A stretch of 64,000 nucleotides of DNA. It comes from Pelagibacterium flavum (GTDB lineage: Bacteria > Pseudomonadota > Alphaproteobacteria > Rhizobiales > Devosiaceae). Positions 18,706 to 28,474 of this stretch are shown piece by piece (positions within the stretch are counted from its first letter, which is position 1; every line of letters begins with the position of its first letter). The position numbers and the translations under genes were made by a program. The stretch covers positions 1,171,001-1,235,000 of the forward strand of contig NZ_CP107716.1 of the NCBI RefSeq assembly GCF_025854335.1, read 5' to 3'. The notes under the pieces were generated by a model. It was not told where the DNA came from, made no database searches, and saw nothing but the letters and a program-made list of their open reading frames with translations.

Positions 18706-19989
18706 CTAGCTGAAATGCTGGCGGGCAAGGGCTTTGAACCGGTCGCCGCGTTCTTCGAAATTCTTGAACTGGTTGTAGCTCGGCGCGCCCGGCGAGAGGA
18801 TGACGGTATCGAAGACGTGGCCGGCATTGGCGAGCGCCTGCATGGCCTCATCGAGCGTCGAGCATTCGGCAATGGGGATCGGAGTGTTCTCGCGAACGGC
18901 CTGGGCAAGCCGCTGGCCGGTGACCGGCAGTGAGCAGAGCATCACGACACTGGTCAGTCCCATCAGGTTGGCCAGATCGGCATAATCCTGCTGGCGCTCG
19001 TGCCCGCCCGCAATCAGGGCGATTTTTCTGCCCTTGTAGGCGGCGAGCGCCACCTTGGTGGCTTCGGGGGTGGTTGAAATGGAGTCATCGACGAAAAGAA
19101 TGTCGCCGACCATTAATTCCTCGAGCCGGTGGGGCAGGGGAATGAAGGCTTCGATGCCCTTGAAAATTCCCTCCCTTGTGGCCCCGGCAGCCAGCGCAAT
19201 GGCCGCGGCCAGACGAGCATTGTCGTGGTTGTGCGCACCCTTGAGGCGCGAATTCATCGCGGCCATCAGAATTTCGTCGCCAAGATCGATGTCGAGCGGC
19301 GGAATGCGTTTGGTCGTGGCGGGAATGGTGCTGATGACGCGCTCCACGGTGGCAGCCTGCGGGCCGATCGCCACAAATTTGGGACCTTTGGCGATCAAAT
19401 TGAGCTTGTCGCGGTAATAGGCATCGAGCCCCCCGTGCCAATCCACATGCTCGGGATAGAGGTTGGAGATCGCGGCGATGTCGGGAGCAAAGTCGATATC
19501 GGCCGTCTGGTAGGACGAGAGTTCGAGCACCACCGTCTGGGCGCTGTCGGCGGCGTCGAGCGGGGGGATGCCCACATTGCCAGCCAGCACCACATCGACC
19601 CCGGATTTCTCCAGCATCAGATGGACCAGCGTTGCCGTGGTAGATTTTCCCTTGGTGCCGGAAATCGCAACGACCGTGCGGCCTTCGCGGAAGTGGGCGC
19701 CCCAGATGTTGAGGTTGGATGTGATCTTGACCCCAGCGGCGCGGGCTGCCTCGAAAATCGGCTTGTAGAGCGACACGCCGGGGCTCTTGACGATGGTTCC
19801 GAAGCGCGAAACCTGATTTGCCTCATCGGGCGGGATGAAGCTTGCGCCATTGAGTTCGGCCACACCGTCATCGGTGGTCACGAACAGTTCGAGGTCAGGA
19901 TAGGTGCGGCGCAGGAATGCGGCAGTGGACCGGGCCTCGCGGCCAGCGCCATATAAAAGAACGGGACCGTCAATGTGCATGGGGTGCAA
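18706..19989 (-). CDS. murD2: UDP-N-acetylmuramoyl-L-alanine--L-glutamate ligase (MurD2)
   Basis: 427-residue Mur ligase. The ATP loop GTKGKST is at residues 111-117 and NLYPEHVDWHGG lies near 188. The C-terminal domain contains GGHERQQDY and the ending LSPGAPSYNQFKNFEERGDRF is the MurD type. The adjoining upstream gene encodes MurL, so this is the MurD2 variant, which adds L-Glu rather than D-Glu to UDP-MurNAc-L-Ala; MurL then epimerises the terminal residue. The start overlaps the murL stop by 20 bases. Ordinary MurD is the alternative, but MurD is normally found in the dcw cluster with mraY and ftsW, not here. The assignment rests strongly on the neighbour. Confidence 0.88.
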   Translation of the reverse strand: MHPMHIDGPVLLYGAGREARSTAAFLRRTYPDLELFVTTDDGVAELNGASFIPPDEANQVSRFGTIVKSPGVSLYKPIFEAARAAGVKITSNLNIWGAHFREGRTVVAISGTKGKSTTATLVHLMLEKSGVDVVLAGNVGIPPLDAADSAQTVVLELSSYQTADIDFAPDIAAISNLYPEHVDWHGGLDAYYRDKLNLIAKGPKFVAIGPQAATVERVISTIPATTKRIPPLDIDLGDEILMAAMNSRLKGAHNHDNARLAAAIALAAGATREGIFKGIEAFIPLPHRLEELMVGDILFVDDSISTTPEATKVALAAYKGRKIALIAGGHERQQDYADLANLMGLTSVVMLCSLPVTGQRLAQAVRENTPIPIAECSTLDEAMQALANAGHVFDTVILSPGAPSYNQFKNFEERGDRFKALARQHFS

Positions 19990-21304
19990 TCGCGTTTTGA
20001 ATGTGTTCGGGGATGAGGTGGTCGGTGCTGTCGGTCATGAACTCCTCATAGGCCGATTGCAGGCGGGCCGGGCCGTAAAACGCTTCGAGGTCCGGCTTGA
20101 GCGCCTTGACCACGGCGCTGTCGCGCCAGTCTCGATGATCGGAGATGCGCCATAGGCAAGCCGCCGCTTCGAGAATTTCCCCAACGCATTCCCAGGGTTT
20201 GTGCCCGGAAAGCCCGGTCAATTCGCGATAGGGAGCAATGTTTTCGGGATTGTCGAGGACATCCTGTCCGAAAATGGCGGTCAGGCGGCTCCTCTCCATT
20301 TGCGGCGCAAAGATCAGGAAGACGAAATGGCATTTGGGGCATTTCCCGCACCAGAGCGGGCCGTCATGTCCAGCGAGGCGGAAATTGCGGTTGCAGCTCG
20401 AAAACACGTCGTCATAGCGGTTCGTCCGCGCAAAAAGCGCCGCGATGCGCGCTTCCGAATAGGGGCGCAGAAGGGAGAAATAACCCAGCATGCCTGATGT
20501 TGCGGTCGACAGGACGTCGCGGATGTCACGTTCAAAATCGATCGATTTCGAATATTGGTGATTGGCCTGTCGCCCATCGAATTCGACATTGCCCTCGCTG
20601 GCCGAGCGCTCGTTGGACAGCACGATATTTCCATATCCGTACAAGAGGCTGGCGAGAGCCGCGATCATCGAATTGATCGCCGTGGAGGGGACGTGCCCGT
20701 TGTAATAGCCCGGCTTTTGGCTCAGCGCGATCATTTCAGGATCGAGGGCGCGCTCAACCGTAAGGAAGGGTAGGCCGGATCGCTCCGTGGAGGACAGGAT
20801 CGGGCCCTTGGGGTTGACCGCAAACAGGCTCATTTCGGTCCCGGCGCTTTCGAGCAATTGCACGCTGACCAGCGAATCCTTGCCGCCACCGATCAGAACG
20901 AGCGAGCGGGCAGGCAGAGTTGGGGGCGTATCGTCCTCGCGCGGCGCATCGGCGGTGATCGTCAGGCGTCCGAACCGCTTGAGGTCGTTGCGGGCGTAGA
21001 ATTCGCCCAGCCCGTTTTCGTAAACGTCGATCACGAATGCCTGCTGCGCCTGGGACAGCGCAAGAGCGGACGCATCGATCTTGAAAGGCGCGAGCAGTTT
21101 GAAATAGCTCACTCCCAGCACGGCAGCAGTCAGATCAAGCATGGTGGCAAAAGCCGCAGTGGTGGCTCTTGCCGTCTCCAGGTTTTCGAGTGGAAAGCGC
21201 AGCGTCTCGACGAAGGCGTGATCGGCAAGCCGATATCCAAACCTCGCCTCGCCGGTTGAAGGGTCGAAAACCGGGGCATCAATGGTGAATGAAATCTGGC
21301 TCAC
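19970..21304 (-). CDS. murL: UDP-MurNAc-L-alanyl-L-glutamate epimerase (MurL)
   Basis: 444 residues. An ATP-pyrophosphatase-like loop GGGKDS is at residues 139-144, and VLSNERSASEGNV near 228 resembles the queuosine/thiamine-type PP-loop fold. A cysteine cluster CGKCPKC at 319-325 and HKPWECVGE in the C-terminal part are further family marks. MurL inverts the terminal L-Glu of UDP-MurNAc-L-Ala-L-Glu to D-Glu using ATP, giving an alternative to glutamate racemase MurI. The gene is the first of murL-murD2-smr. Family recognition is from my knowledge of the Xanthomonas system, and the tight coupling to a MurD homologue strongly supports it. Confidence 0.88.
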   Translation of the reverse strand: MSQISFTIDAPVFDPSTGEARFGYRLADHAFVETLRFPLENLETARATTAAFATMLDLTAAVLGVSYFKLLAPFKIDASALALSQAQQAFVIDVYENGLGEFYARNDLKRFGRLTITADAPREDDTPPTLPARSLVLIGGGKDSLVSVQLLESAGTEMSLFAVNPKGPILSSTERSGLPFLTVERALDPEMIALSQKPGYYNGHVPSTAINSMIAALASLLYGYGNIVLSNERSASEGNVEFDGRQANHQYSKSIDFERDIRDVLSTATSGMLGYFSLLRPYSEARIAALFARTNRYDDVFSSCNRNFRLAGHDGPLWCGKCPKCHFVFLIFAPQMERSRLTAIFGQDVLDNPENIAPYRELTGLSGHKPWECVGEILEAAACLWRISDHRDWRDSAVVKALKPDLEAFYGPARLQSAYEEFMTDSTDHLIPEHIQNAIAPHAH

Positions 21305-21351
21305 GCTCTCGCCTTGCGCTGTTCGATACGGCGCGTTGAATCACTTGGTGT

Positions 21352-22242
21352 CTAATATATGCGCATTTGCAGCCGCAATGCGATCTCATCGCCGATCCGC
21401 TGATAGCCATATTCGCGCATGGCGCATGTCCATTCGGTTCCGACCTTTTCGATGCGGAAAAGATTGTAGCGGCCGGGTGCGTCGTGGCCCTCGGGCGATG
21501 CCGAGGCAGCGGCCACTCCGACCACGGGAATTTCCTGGCACGGACCGGGGATTGCGTTTATGGAGGAAAGGTGGGTGTGGCCGTGCAGGATCAGTTCTGC
21601 TCCGGTCTGCTTGAGCACGGCGCGGAAATCGCTGCCGTCCCAGAGGCCGAGCCGCCGGGAGTCGGCGAATTCGGGGTGGGGCGGATGGTGGATCATGACG
21701 ATGCGGAAATAGCCCGCCTCGCCAAGCAGCGCCAACAGCTTGCGCAGCCGTTCAATCTGTTCTGCCCCAACCTTGCCGGCGGCAAAGAACGGTGGGGTGG
21801 CAACGGCGCTCGATACCCCGATCAACGCCACCATGCCCAGCCGGCGGACATAGGGAAAAGGCTGATCGTCCAGCGTTTCCCCGCGCATGTAATTGCCATA
21901 GGCACCAAGCGCCTTTTCAAGCGCGCCGGGCACATAGGCGTCATGATTTCCAGGTATCGCACAAACTTTTTCAGGGCCGCCCAGCCCGGTGAACCATGTT
22001 GCAGCCCGTCTGATTTCCTCATAGAGCGCTAGGTTGACCATGTCTCCGGTCACTGCGGTCATATCAGGATTGTGGGCCTTGAGATGGTCAAGCAGTGCCA
22101 TCAGCGTTTCGGGACGCATGTCTCCCCGGCGCTTGAGCTGCCAGTTGAGCCAGCCGGTGAGGCGCTTTGATGCGAGCTCCCGTGGGGTCACGGCGGGAAG
22201 CGGTGCGAGATGGACGTCGGAAATATGGGCGAGGGTAATCAT
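21352..22242 (-). CDS. Calcineurin-like metallophosphoesterase
   Basis: 296 residues from ATG 22242, chosen because the family starts at once with the first motif, [13 protein letters not shown]; the frame extends 20 residues further without support. The metal-binding motifs are complete: D-x-H (SDVH), GDMVN near residue 73, GNHDA near 104, HHPPH near 171, and GHTH near 221. This is the class III cyclic nucleotide phosphodiesterase / CpdA-like group. The substrate is not predictable. It is divergent from a Nudix gene. Confidence 0.88.
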   Translation of the reverse strand: MITLAHISDVHLAPLPAVTPRELASKRLTGWLNWQLKRRGDMRPETLMALLDHLKAHNPDMTAVTGDMVNLALYEEIRRAATWFTGLGGPEKVCAIPGNHDAYVPGALEKALGAYGNYMRGETLDDQPFPYVRRLGMVALIGVSSAVATPPFFAAGKVGAEQIERLRKLLALLGEAGYFRIVMIHHPPHPEFADSRRLGLWDGSDFRAVLKQTGAELILHGHTHLSSINAIPGPCQEIPVVGVAAASASPEGHDAPGRYNLFRIEKVGTEWTCAMREYGYQRIGDEIALRLQMRIY

Positions 22243-22334
22243 CGGTCGCACTATTGGCATGGGGGCTAAGGCAAGAAAATGGCCGATTGCAGCGTTTGCC
22301 ACAATTTGTCATGGGTAGGCTAACAGGAGTGCCC

Positions 22335-22799
22335 ATGACCGGCGGTTGGCAAAAGTTCAAATTCGGCGCGATGTTGCGCGCCCGCGGCATTTATACCCAT
22401 CTCACGCTCGGGGCGCGTACAGCGGTGATAGTGAATGGTCGGGTGCTTCTGGTGCGCCACGGCTATGTGGCGGGTTGGCAGATGCCGGGCGGCGGCGTCG
22501 ATCCGGGTGAGACGGCCGAGCACGCGGCGCGGCGCGAGGTGCTCGAGGAAACCGGATATGCAATAGAGGGGCCGATGCGGCTTTTCGGGCTCTACCATTC
22601 GACTGGTTACACCAATCGCGACCATGTAGCCCTTTACGTTGCCGACGACGCGCGCGAGGTTCATCGGTTCGTACCCAACCGCGAAATCGTCGAGATGGGC
22701 TGGTTTGCCTTGGGCGACTTGCCCGAACCCATGGCCCCGGGCGCCAGGCGGCGGCTGGAAGAAATCGGCGAGAACAGGGCGCCCTCGCCGAACTGGTAG
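22335..22799 (+). CDS. Nudix hydrolase
   Basis: 154 residues from ATG 22335, which has AGGAG five bases upstream; earlier ATGs in frame lack a site. A Nudix box is present at about residues 55-77 ([25 protein letters not shown]5EX7REXXEEXG pattern). The N-terminus has an unusual basic-hydrophobic start, [16 protein letters not shown]. Nudix enzymes cleave nucleoside diphosphates linked to other groups; the substrate is unknown. It is convergent with the glutathionyl-hydroquinone reductase gene, whose end is 2 bases away. Confidence 0.88.
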   Translation: MTGGWQKFKFGAMLRARGIYTHLTLGARTAVIVNGRVLLVRHGYVAGWQMPGGGVDPGETAEHAARREVLEETGYAIEGPMRLFGLYHSTGYTNRDHVALYVADDAREVHRFVPNREIVEMGWFALGDLPEPMAPGARRRLEEIGENRAPSPNW

Positions 22800-22801
22800 G
22801 C

Positions 22802-23761
22802 TTAGCCGAGAAAATCGAGCGCCGGGCCTTCCGGCACGATACGGGTCGGATTAATGGTCGTGTGGCTCCAGTAATAGTGCGTCTTGATGTGATCGAGATG
22901 CACGGTTGCGGCCACACCGGGCCAGTCGCACAGGGTCTTGAGATATTTCGAGAGGTTGGGGTAGTCGGCGATGCGACGGATGTTGCATTTGAAATGCCCC
23001 ACATACACGGCGTCGAACCGCATCAGGGTTGTGACCAGCCGCCAATCGGCCTCGGTCGGTGTGGAGCCGGTGAGGAATGGCTGCTGGCTCAGGATGCCTT
23101 CGACCCAGTCCAGTGCGTCAAATAGCGCAGTGACCGCTTCGGTATAGGCAGCCTGGGTGGTCGCGAAACCGGCCTTGTAAACACCATTGTTAATGTCGCT
23201 ATAGACCCGCGCGTTGATGCGGTCGATCTCGTCGCGCTTCTCGTGGGGGTAAAAATCGAGCGTGTTGCCGGTGATCCCGTCAAACGCCGAGTTGAACATA
23301 CGGATGATGTCGGCGCTTTCGTTGGAAACGATGGTCTGGCGCTGCTTGTCCCAGAGGACGGGCACGGTGACGCGACCCGTATAGTCAGGCACCGCCTTGG
23401 CATAGACCTGCCAGAGGTAATCGGCGCCGTTGAGCATGTCGGTGTCGGATTCAAGATCGCCGGTGAAGGCCCATCCGGTTTCGTCGGGCATCTTGGGAGA
23501 TACCACGGAGACGGAAATGTGGTCCTCGAGCCCTTTGAGGGCGCGGAAGATCAATGTCCGATGGGCCCAGGGGCATGCATAAGAAACATAGAGATGGTAG
23601 CGGCCGCTTTCGGCCTTGAACCCGTCTTCGCCAGTCGGTCCGGCGGCGCCATCTGCGGTGACCCAATTGCGGAAGGCCGATTCAGAGCGCTTGAACTTTC
23701 CGCCTGTCGATTTGGTATCGTACCATTGGGTCGACCATTTGCCGTCGATCAACTGGCCCAT
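22802..23761 (-). CDS. Glutathionyl-hydroquinone reductase (Xi-class GST, YqjG type)
   Basis: 319 residues. The catalytic Cys is in CPWAHR near residue 64, the mark of xi-class glutathione transferases, followed by the thioredoxin-like segment VSVVSPKMPDETGW and the C-terminal helical domain with NNGVYKAGFATTQ. It removes glutathione from glutathionyl-hydroquinones. The N-terminal FKRSESAFRNW is also typical. The length matches the family. It is a single gene, with the ATG preceded by AAGGAGAAA. Confidence 0.93.
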   Translation of the reverse strand: MGQLIDGKWSTQWYDTKSTGGKFKRSESAFRNWVTADGAAGPTGEDGFKAESGRYHLYVSYACPWAHRTLIFRALKGLEDHISVSVVSPKMPDETGWAFTGDLESDTDMLNGADYLWQVYAKAVPDYTGRVTVPVLWDKQRQTIVSNESADIIRMFNSAFDGITGNTLDFYPHEKRDEIDRINARVYSDINNGVYKAGFATTQAAYTEAVTALFDALDWVEGILSQQPFLTGSTPTEADWRLVTTLMRFDAVYVGHFKCNIRRIADYPNLSKYLKTLCDWPGVAATVHLDHIKTHYYWSHTTINPTRIVPEGPALDFLG

Positions 23762-24128
23762 TGCTTTTTCTCCTTATCCAATTTCTTCTCGATAACGACA
23801 TATCTAGCCGGATTGTTCTCAGTTATTAGACGGAGAAAGCCGAACACCGTGTTCGGCTTCGATTTCGATGGACCGAAGGTATTGGGGGTGCTAAATCCGC
23901 ACTCAGCTAGAGTATCTCCGCGTTTCTTCGAATCGCAGAAATCCTCCAAGTCCTTGTTTGGTCACGCGTCCGATGCGATAAAATGGTTTCCACTTTATCT
24001 GGACGCGCTCTGGTAATCGGGTCCGGTTCATGATGTTCGGTATCGAGCGAGACATTCGACGACTTTAGGACGCGCCTTGCCGCGCGACCGTCGTCGTATT
24101 GCCTTGATCGATCTGGATATTGCTGACA
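23762..24128. other. Non-coding stretch with a perfect palindrome
   Basis: No credible gene. The only notable element is an 11-bp perfect inverted repeat at 23837-23859 (AAGCCGAACAC, one central base, GTGTTCGGCTT). No T-run follows on either strand, so it is not a standard terminator. It lies 75 bases upstream of the reductase start and about 270 bases before the acetyltransferase. Confidence 0.5.
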
Positions 24129-24668
24129 ATGACCGCACTCTCGCCGCTCCCGGCTGCCACTGTTCCTACGCCTGCCGCGCTGTCCATTCGGCCCGAAACG
24201 CCGGACGATGATTCATGGATCGAGGCGTTGCACGAGGTTTCCTTCGGTCCTGGCCGTTTTGCCCGTGCCGCCTTCCGGGTGCGTGAGCGGATCGCGGTTG
24301 ATCCCGACTTTTCCTACATCGCCGAAATCAAGGGACAGCGTGCGGCGAGTGTGCGGATGACCCCGATCAGCCTGGGCGGTATCAACGGATACCTGCTCGG
24401 GCCGTTGATGACCGATCCCGAATTCAGAAAGCAGGGTGCCGGGCGGGCGCTGGTTGCTCATGTCTGCGATCTCGCGCTCGAGCGGGAGGGCATTGCTTTC
24501 GTGCTGCTTGTCGGCGATTTCGCCTATTATGGCCCTTTGGGTTTTGTGCGCACCGTGCCCGGCGCCATCACTTTTCCTGGCCCCGTTGATCCGACGCGCG
24601 TGCTGGTCCACTCTCGCGACCCGCATGCGGCGGATACGCTTGCCGGGGAAGTGTTGCCCTGGGTTTAG
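24129..24668 (+). CDS. GNAT-family N-acetyltransferase (YhbS-like)
   Basis: 179 residues from ATG 24129. The GNAT core is readable: SIRPETPDDDSWIEALH at the start, a central strand GYLLGPLMTDPEFRKQG whose R-x-x-G (RKQGAG) binds acetyl-CoA near residue 106, and the strand/helix FVLLVGDFAYYGPLGF typical of YhbS-like members. The acceptor is unknown. It is first in a probable three-gene unit with the CoA pyrophosphatase (20-base gap) and the CCA-adding enzyme. Confidence 0.88.
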   Translation: MTALSPLPAATVPTPAALSIRPETPDDDSWIEALHEVSFGPGRFARAAFRVRERIAVDPDFSYIAEIKGQRAASVRMTPISLGGINGYLLGPLMTDPEFRKQGAGRALVAHVCDLALEREGIAFVLLVGDFAYYGPLGFVRTVPGAITFPGPVDPTRVLVHSRDPHAADTLAGEVLPWV

Positions 24669-24688
24669 GGGCAGGACCCAAAATCGAA

Positions 24689-25318
24689 ATGTCGAGCGAG
24701 AGTGACATCAGGGACATTGTGACCCGGCTCCTGCCGGCCGCCCAACCCATGCCCGATGCTTCCGATCTGGTTGCCGATTTCGTCATCAGCGATGTGGGCA
24801 ATGCCGTGCCCGTCCCGGCGGCGGTCCTGATCGCGCTGGTCAAGCGCGGCATGGGATACAACGTCCTCTACACCGAGCGGGCGACAGCCCTGCGCAAGCA
24901 TTCGGGGCAGGTGGCTTTTCCCGGCGGGCGGATCGACCCGGAGGATCAGGACGCTGCCTATGCGGCGTTGCGGGAGGCTAACGAGGAAGTCGCCCTGCAT
25001 CGCGACGACGCGGAAATTCTTGGCTACATGCCCTACTATTACACCGGCACGAACTACTTCATCACGCCGGTGGTCGCCATCGTCGACCCCCGCGCTCCCT
25101 TCGTGCCCAATCCGGGCGAAGTGGACGATGTTTTCGAAGTGCCGCTGGAAACGCTGATCGATGAAAGAAGCTACAGCACCTTTCGCGCCGTCTATCGCGG
25201 GCTGGAACGAAAAAGCTGGCAGATCGATCATGATGGCCATCGTATCTGGGGGATAACCGCCAATCTCACTCGCCGCTTTCGCGACAGTGTCCTGACGGAG
25301 CCGCGCAATGAATCGTGA
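24689..25318 (+). CDS. CoA pyrophosphatase (Nudix, NudL/UPF0035 type)
   Basis: 209 residues. It carries the extended UPF0035 signature LRKHSGQVAFPGG running into the Nudix box ALREANEEV, near residues 68-115. Members hydrolyse CoA and its derivatives to phosphopantetheine and 3',5'-ADP. The end overlaps the start of the next gene by 11 bases, so the two are coupled, a pairing often seen in Rhizobiales. Confidence 0.92.
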   Translation: MSSESDIRDIVTRLLPAAQPMPDASDLVADFVISDVGNAVPVPAAVLIALVKRGMGYNVLYTERATALRKHSGQVAFPGGRIDPEDQDAAYAALREANEEVALHRDDAEILGYMPYYYTGTNYFITPVVAIVDPRAPFVPNPGEVDDVFEVPLETLIDERSYSTFRAVYRGLERKSWQIDHDGHRIWGITANLTRRFRDSVLTEPRNES

Positions 25319-26510
25319 GGCCGCCCTGGCGCGGCTCAGGCGCGCGCCCTGGCTCGAGGCGGCGCAGCCGTTTTTCGCGTGCCTTGATGGTGCGGAGGGC
25401 AGAACGCGCATGGTCGGCGGGATTGTCCGCGATACACTGCTCGGGTTCGAGGGCGGGCGACCTGATATCGATATGGCAAGCGAATTGCTGCCCGATCAGG
25501 TGGCTGAACGCGGCCGGGCAGCGGGGATGAATGTCCATCCCACCGGCGTCGATCACGGCACCATAACCTTGGCCCACAATGGCCGCACCGCCGAGGTCAC
25601 GACGCTGCGACGGGACGTGGAAACCTTCGGGCGAAAGGCAAGGGTCGTGTTCGGGACCGACTGGACCGAGGACGCCAGCCGGCGCGATTTCACGATGAAC
25701 GCACTCTATTGCGGACCGGAAGGCGAGTTGTTCGATCCGTTAGGTGGTCTGGATGACTGCCTTTCCGGCCGTGTCCGGTTCATTGGCGATCCCGATGTCC
25801 GCATCGCCGAGGATCGGCTTCGTGTCTATCGCTATTTCCGGTTTGTGGTCAGCCACGGCAACCAGGGCTTCGATGAGAACGCGCTCGCAGCCTGCCAGCG
25901 TTCGGCGGACGATCTCGGCGCTCTTTCGGCCGAGCGCGTGGGGCATGAAATGATGCGGCTGATGTCCCATCGCCGGTGCGCGCTGACGCTTGAAAAAATG
26001 GCGTCCATGGGAGTGCTGTCGGGGGAACTCTTTTCCGTCCCGGCTTTGGCCGCTTTGGAGGCAATGGAGGTGTTCGCCGTCCCCGTCGATGCGGAGATGC
26101 GCCTGGCTTTGATGGGCGTGTTGGGCGCGCCAACGTCATCGCTGCGCGACAAATGGCGCCTTTCCAACGCGACAACGGCCCGCATCGGCCGCCTTGCCGG
26201 GGCTGCCGAACTGGCACGTCAGGACAAATTGGGCGAACTGGCTTATCGATATCCCGATGACCGGGAAGCCGGCCTCGCCATAGTCGCTGCTCTCGATCGC
26301 AAGCCGGAAAACTGGCTGGCGGAGCGGTCGGAAACCGTCAGGGCAATCGCCCCTGGCAAATTCCCCTTGTCCGGCTCCGATCTTGTTTCAGCCGGATATC
26401 GGTCCGGCCCCGCGCTGGGGGCCGAACTTCAAAGGCTTGAAAAACTCTGGATCGAATCGGGCTTTTCGCTGGACCGGACAGCGCTTCTCGCCCTTGTCCG
26501 GCGCACTTAA
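25308..26510 (+). CDS. cca: CCA tRNA nucleotidyltransferase / poly(A) polymerase family
   Basis: 400 residues, class II nucleotidyltransferase. Early motif VGGIVRDTLLG and the catalytic DIDMA at about residues 36-58 carry the two metal-binding Asp. Then come GTDWTEDASRRDFTMNAL, with the RRDFTMNA motif of the family, and EDRLRVYRYFRF. It adds or repairs the 3' CCA of tRNA. The C-terminal part is helical and divergent as in the alphaproteobacterial form. Start overlaps the upstream Nudix gene. Confidence 0.94.
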   Translation: MNREAALARLRRAPWLEAAQPFFACLDGAEGRTRMVGGIVRDTLLGFEGGRPDIDMASELLPDQVAERGRAAGMNVHPTGVDHGTITLAHNGRTAEVTTLRRDVETFGRKARVVFGTDWTEDASRRDFTMNALYCGPEGELFDPLGGLDDCLSGRVRFIGDPDVRIAEDRLRVYRYFRFVVSHGNQGFDENALAACQRSADDLGALSAERVGHEMMRLMSHRRCALTLEKMASMGVLSGELFSVPALAALEAMEVFAVPVDAEMRLALMGVLGAPTSSLRDKWRLSNATTARIGRLAGAAELARQDKLGELAYRYPDDREAGLAIVAALDRKPENWLAERSETVRAIAPGKFPLSGSDLVSAGYRSGPALGAELQRLEKLWIESGFSLDRTALLALVRRT

Positions 26511-26515
26511 CGGCG

Positions 26516-26701
26516 TTAGTGACGCGTTCCGACGTCGAAAATGCGTTCCTTGATGCGTTCGACCATGTCGGGACGCACATCAGTTTCGCCGTGCTCGATC
26601 TTGAGTTTTTCCACAGCCTTGCGGACCACTTCGGCCTCACTTTCGGCCGTGGCATGCCATGTCGCGCCTGGGATCAGCGATCCGCCGTCAAATCGTTTCA
26701 T
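26516..26701 (-). CDS. DUF1059-family small protein
   Basis: 61 residues. The pattern LIPGATWHATAESEAEVV followed by two short helices and PDMVERIKERI matches the DUF1059 family of small soluble proteins. The Cys pair seen in many relatives is absent here. ATG 26701 has GGAGG eight bases upstream. It converges on the CCA-adding gene with 5 bases between stops. The function of the family is unknown. Confidence 0.75.
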   Translation of the reverse strand: MKRFDGGSLIPGATWHATAESEAEVVRKAVEKLKIEHGETDVRPDMVERIKERIFDVGTRH

Positions 26702-26775
26702 GGTTGTTCCTCCGTATCCTTCCGGGTTGCACGAAGTCTAGCTTAGGGAAACGAATGAAAGCGCCTCGGGTTCCT

Positions 26776-27672
26776 TTACGGCCAGCGTACGGCAGGAGGC
26801 ATTGATGACAGAATGGATCTCACATTGCCCCCGGTCTTGAGGCCGAAGGTCGTTCCCCGGTCATAGAGCAGGTTGAATTCCACGTATCTGCCGCGCCGTA
26901 CCAACTGTTCCTCCCGCTGTTCATCGGTCCAGGCGGTATTGAAATTCCGGCGCACCAATTGGGGATAGACCTCGACGAAGCGCCGGCCCACATCCTGGGT
27001 AAAGGCAAAATCGGCATCCCAGTCACCACTGTTGTGGCGGTCGTAAAAGATCCCGCCGATGCCGCGCGGCTCGTTGCGGTGGGCGAGGAAAAAATACTCG
27101 TCGCACCAATCCTTGTAGCGCTGGTAGTCGACCTGAGCGTGTGGTTCGCAGGCCGCTTTCATTGCCGCATGGAAATCGATGCTGTCGGGATCGGTCTGCG
27201 TCCGGCGGGCGTCGAGCACCGGGGTCAGATCGCCGCCGCCGCCGAACCACCAGTTCGAAGTCACCACCATACGGGTGTTCATGTGAACGGCGGGAACGTT
27301 GGGGTTCCATGGATGGCCGATCACTGAAATTCCCGACGCCCAGAACTGAGGGCTCTCCTCTGTTCCGGGAATCTGCTTGGCGAACTCGGGCGAAAATTCT
27401 CCGAACACCGTCGAGATGTGAACGCCCATCTTTTCAAAGACACGGCCCTTGATGATCGACATTTCGCCGCCTCCGCCGGCCGGGCGATCCCAGGCTTCGC
27501 GTTCGAAACGGCCGGGCGGGAGATCGGCGTGCGGGCCGGTCACCTCATCCTCAAGGGTCTCGATTGCGGCGCACAGATCGTCGCGGACGGTTTTGAACCA
27601 GGCGCTGGCGCGGGCCTTCTTGTCTTCAATGTCGTGGGGTAGGGCCATTGTCTCAAATATCTGCATATTCAT
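26776..27672 (-). CDS. hemF: Oxygen-dependent coproporphyrinogen III oxidase
   Basis: 298 residues. The catalytic core is well conserved: [54 protein letters not shown] and the C-terminal [20 protein letters not shown]. It converts coproporphyrinogen III to protoporphyrinogen IX with O2 in haem synthesis. The start at 27672 lacks a strong ribosome site; an internal Met eight codons later is also possible. It lies near the cytochrome bc1 operon, which needs haem, but is not in the same operon. Confidence 0.95.
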   Translation of the reverse strand: MNMQIFETMALPHDIEDKKARASAWFKTVRDDLCAAIETLEDEVTGPHADLPPGRFEREAWDRPAGGGGEMSIIKGRVFEKMGVHISTVFGEFSPEFAKQIPGTEESPQFWASGISVIGHPWNPNVPAVHMNTRMVVTSNWWFGGGGDLTPVLDARRTQTDPDSIDFHAAMKAACEPHAQVDYQRYKDWCDEYFFLAHRNEPRGIGGIFYDRHNSGDWDADFAFTQDVGRRFVEVYPQLVRRNFNTAWTDEQREEQLVRRGRYVEFNLLYDRGTTFGLKTGGNVRSILSSMPPAVRWP

Positions 27673-27757
27673 GGTCTGTGCGGCGTCCGTATCACGTTGG
27701 AGGTGGCTCGACCATGCGTGACATCCGGTCAGAGACGTTTGACCGGGATCAAATGCG

Positions 27758-28246
27758 TCAGCCTGCCGCGGACGCGCCAGTCAGCCGCTCAAAGCCTCCG
27801 GTCTGGCGCATGGCCTCGCCCACAACGATTGCGGCCGATACCGCGACATTGAGCGATCGCGCCGCCGGCTGCATCGGAATGCGGACCCGCTGTTCGGCGT
27901 CGTTGGCGATCTCGGGCGGCACGCCCGCGCTTTCACGCCCGACCATCAGGATGTCGTCGCCCGTGTACTCGGCCTTGTGGGCTGGGATGCTGGCCCTTGT
28001 GGTCAGCAGCACCAGCCGCTTTCCCGCTTCGTGCCGCCAGGTGTCAAATCTGGCGTAGCTGTCGTGTTCGATCATTTCGACCGTATCGAGATAGTCCATG
28101 CCGGAACGCTTGAGCGCGGCGCGGGAAAAGGGAAATCCCGTGGGGTGGATGATGTGGACCGGCACGCCCAGACACGCGCCGAGTCGGAGCAGTGTTCCGG
28201 TGTTCAGGGCGATGTCGGGCTGATAGAGCGCAAGAGCGATAGGCAA
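27758..28246 (-). CDS. trmL: tRNA (cytidine(34)-2'-O)-methyltransferase
   Basis: 162-residue SPOUT methyltransferase. The typical start [26 protein letters not shown], the strand LVLLTTRA, and the knot region [12 protein letters not shown] and [20 protein letters not shown] are all present. It 2'-O-methylates the wobble nucleotide of tRNA-Leu isoacceptors. The start codon is TTG (28244-28246); no in-frame ATG gives the family start. Divergent from petA. Confidence 0.92.
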   Translation of the reverse strand: MPIALALYQPDIALNTGTLLRLGACLGVPVHIIHPTGFPFSRAALKRSGMDYLDTVEMIEHDSYARFDTWRHEAGKRLVLLTTRASIPAHKAEYTGDDILMVGRESAGVPPEIANDAEQRVRIPMQPAARSLNVAVSAAIVVGEAMRQTGGFERLTGASAAG

Positions 28247-28474
28247 TGGCAGGACCGTGGCAATAGGTTGGTTAAAGCAAGGTGGGTATAGTGTCGCAGA
28301 TCGATCAAGTCACCTTTGCCAAGGCTGGACAAGTCCATGAGACAGTGCAAAAAGAGGCCAAAAATCCGCACCGCCTGGCGGCGGCGGACCCGACTCGCGT
28401 ACCCATGCGTGTAAATCACGGCGTCCGGCGGATATCAGAACAAGTTTGTGCAGGCCTTTTGGGGATCTAGAGCT

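Noticed and set aside
18706..19989. Annotation as ordinary D-glutamate-adding MurD
   Set aside because: It is coupled to a MurL-type epimerase gene and lies outside a division/cell-wall cluster, so MurD2 is preferred.
28265..28295. Possible sigma-70 promoter (TATAGT) before petA
   Set aside because: The -10 is good but no -35 lies at proper spacing; not strong enough to list.
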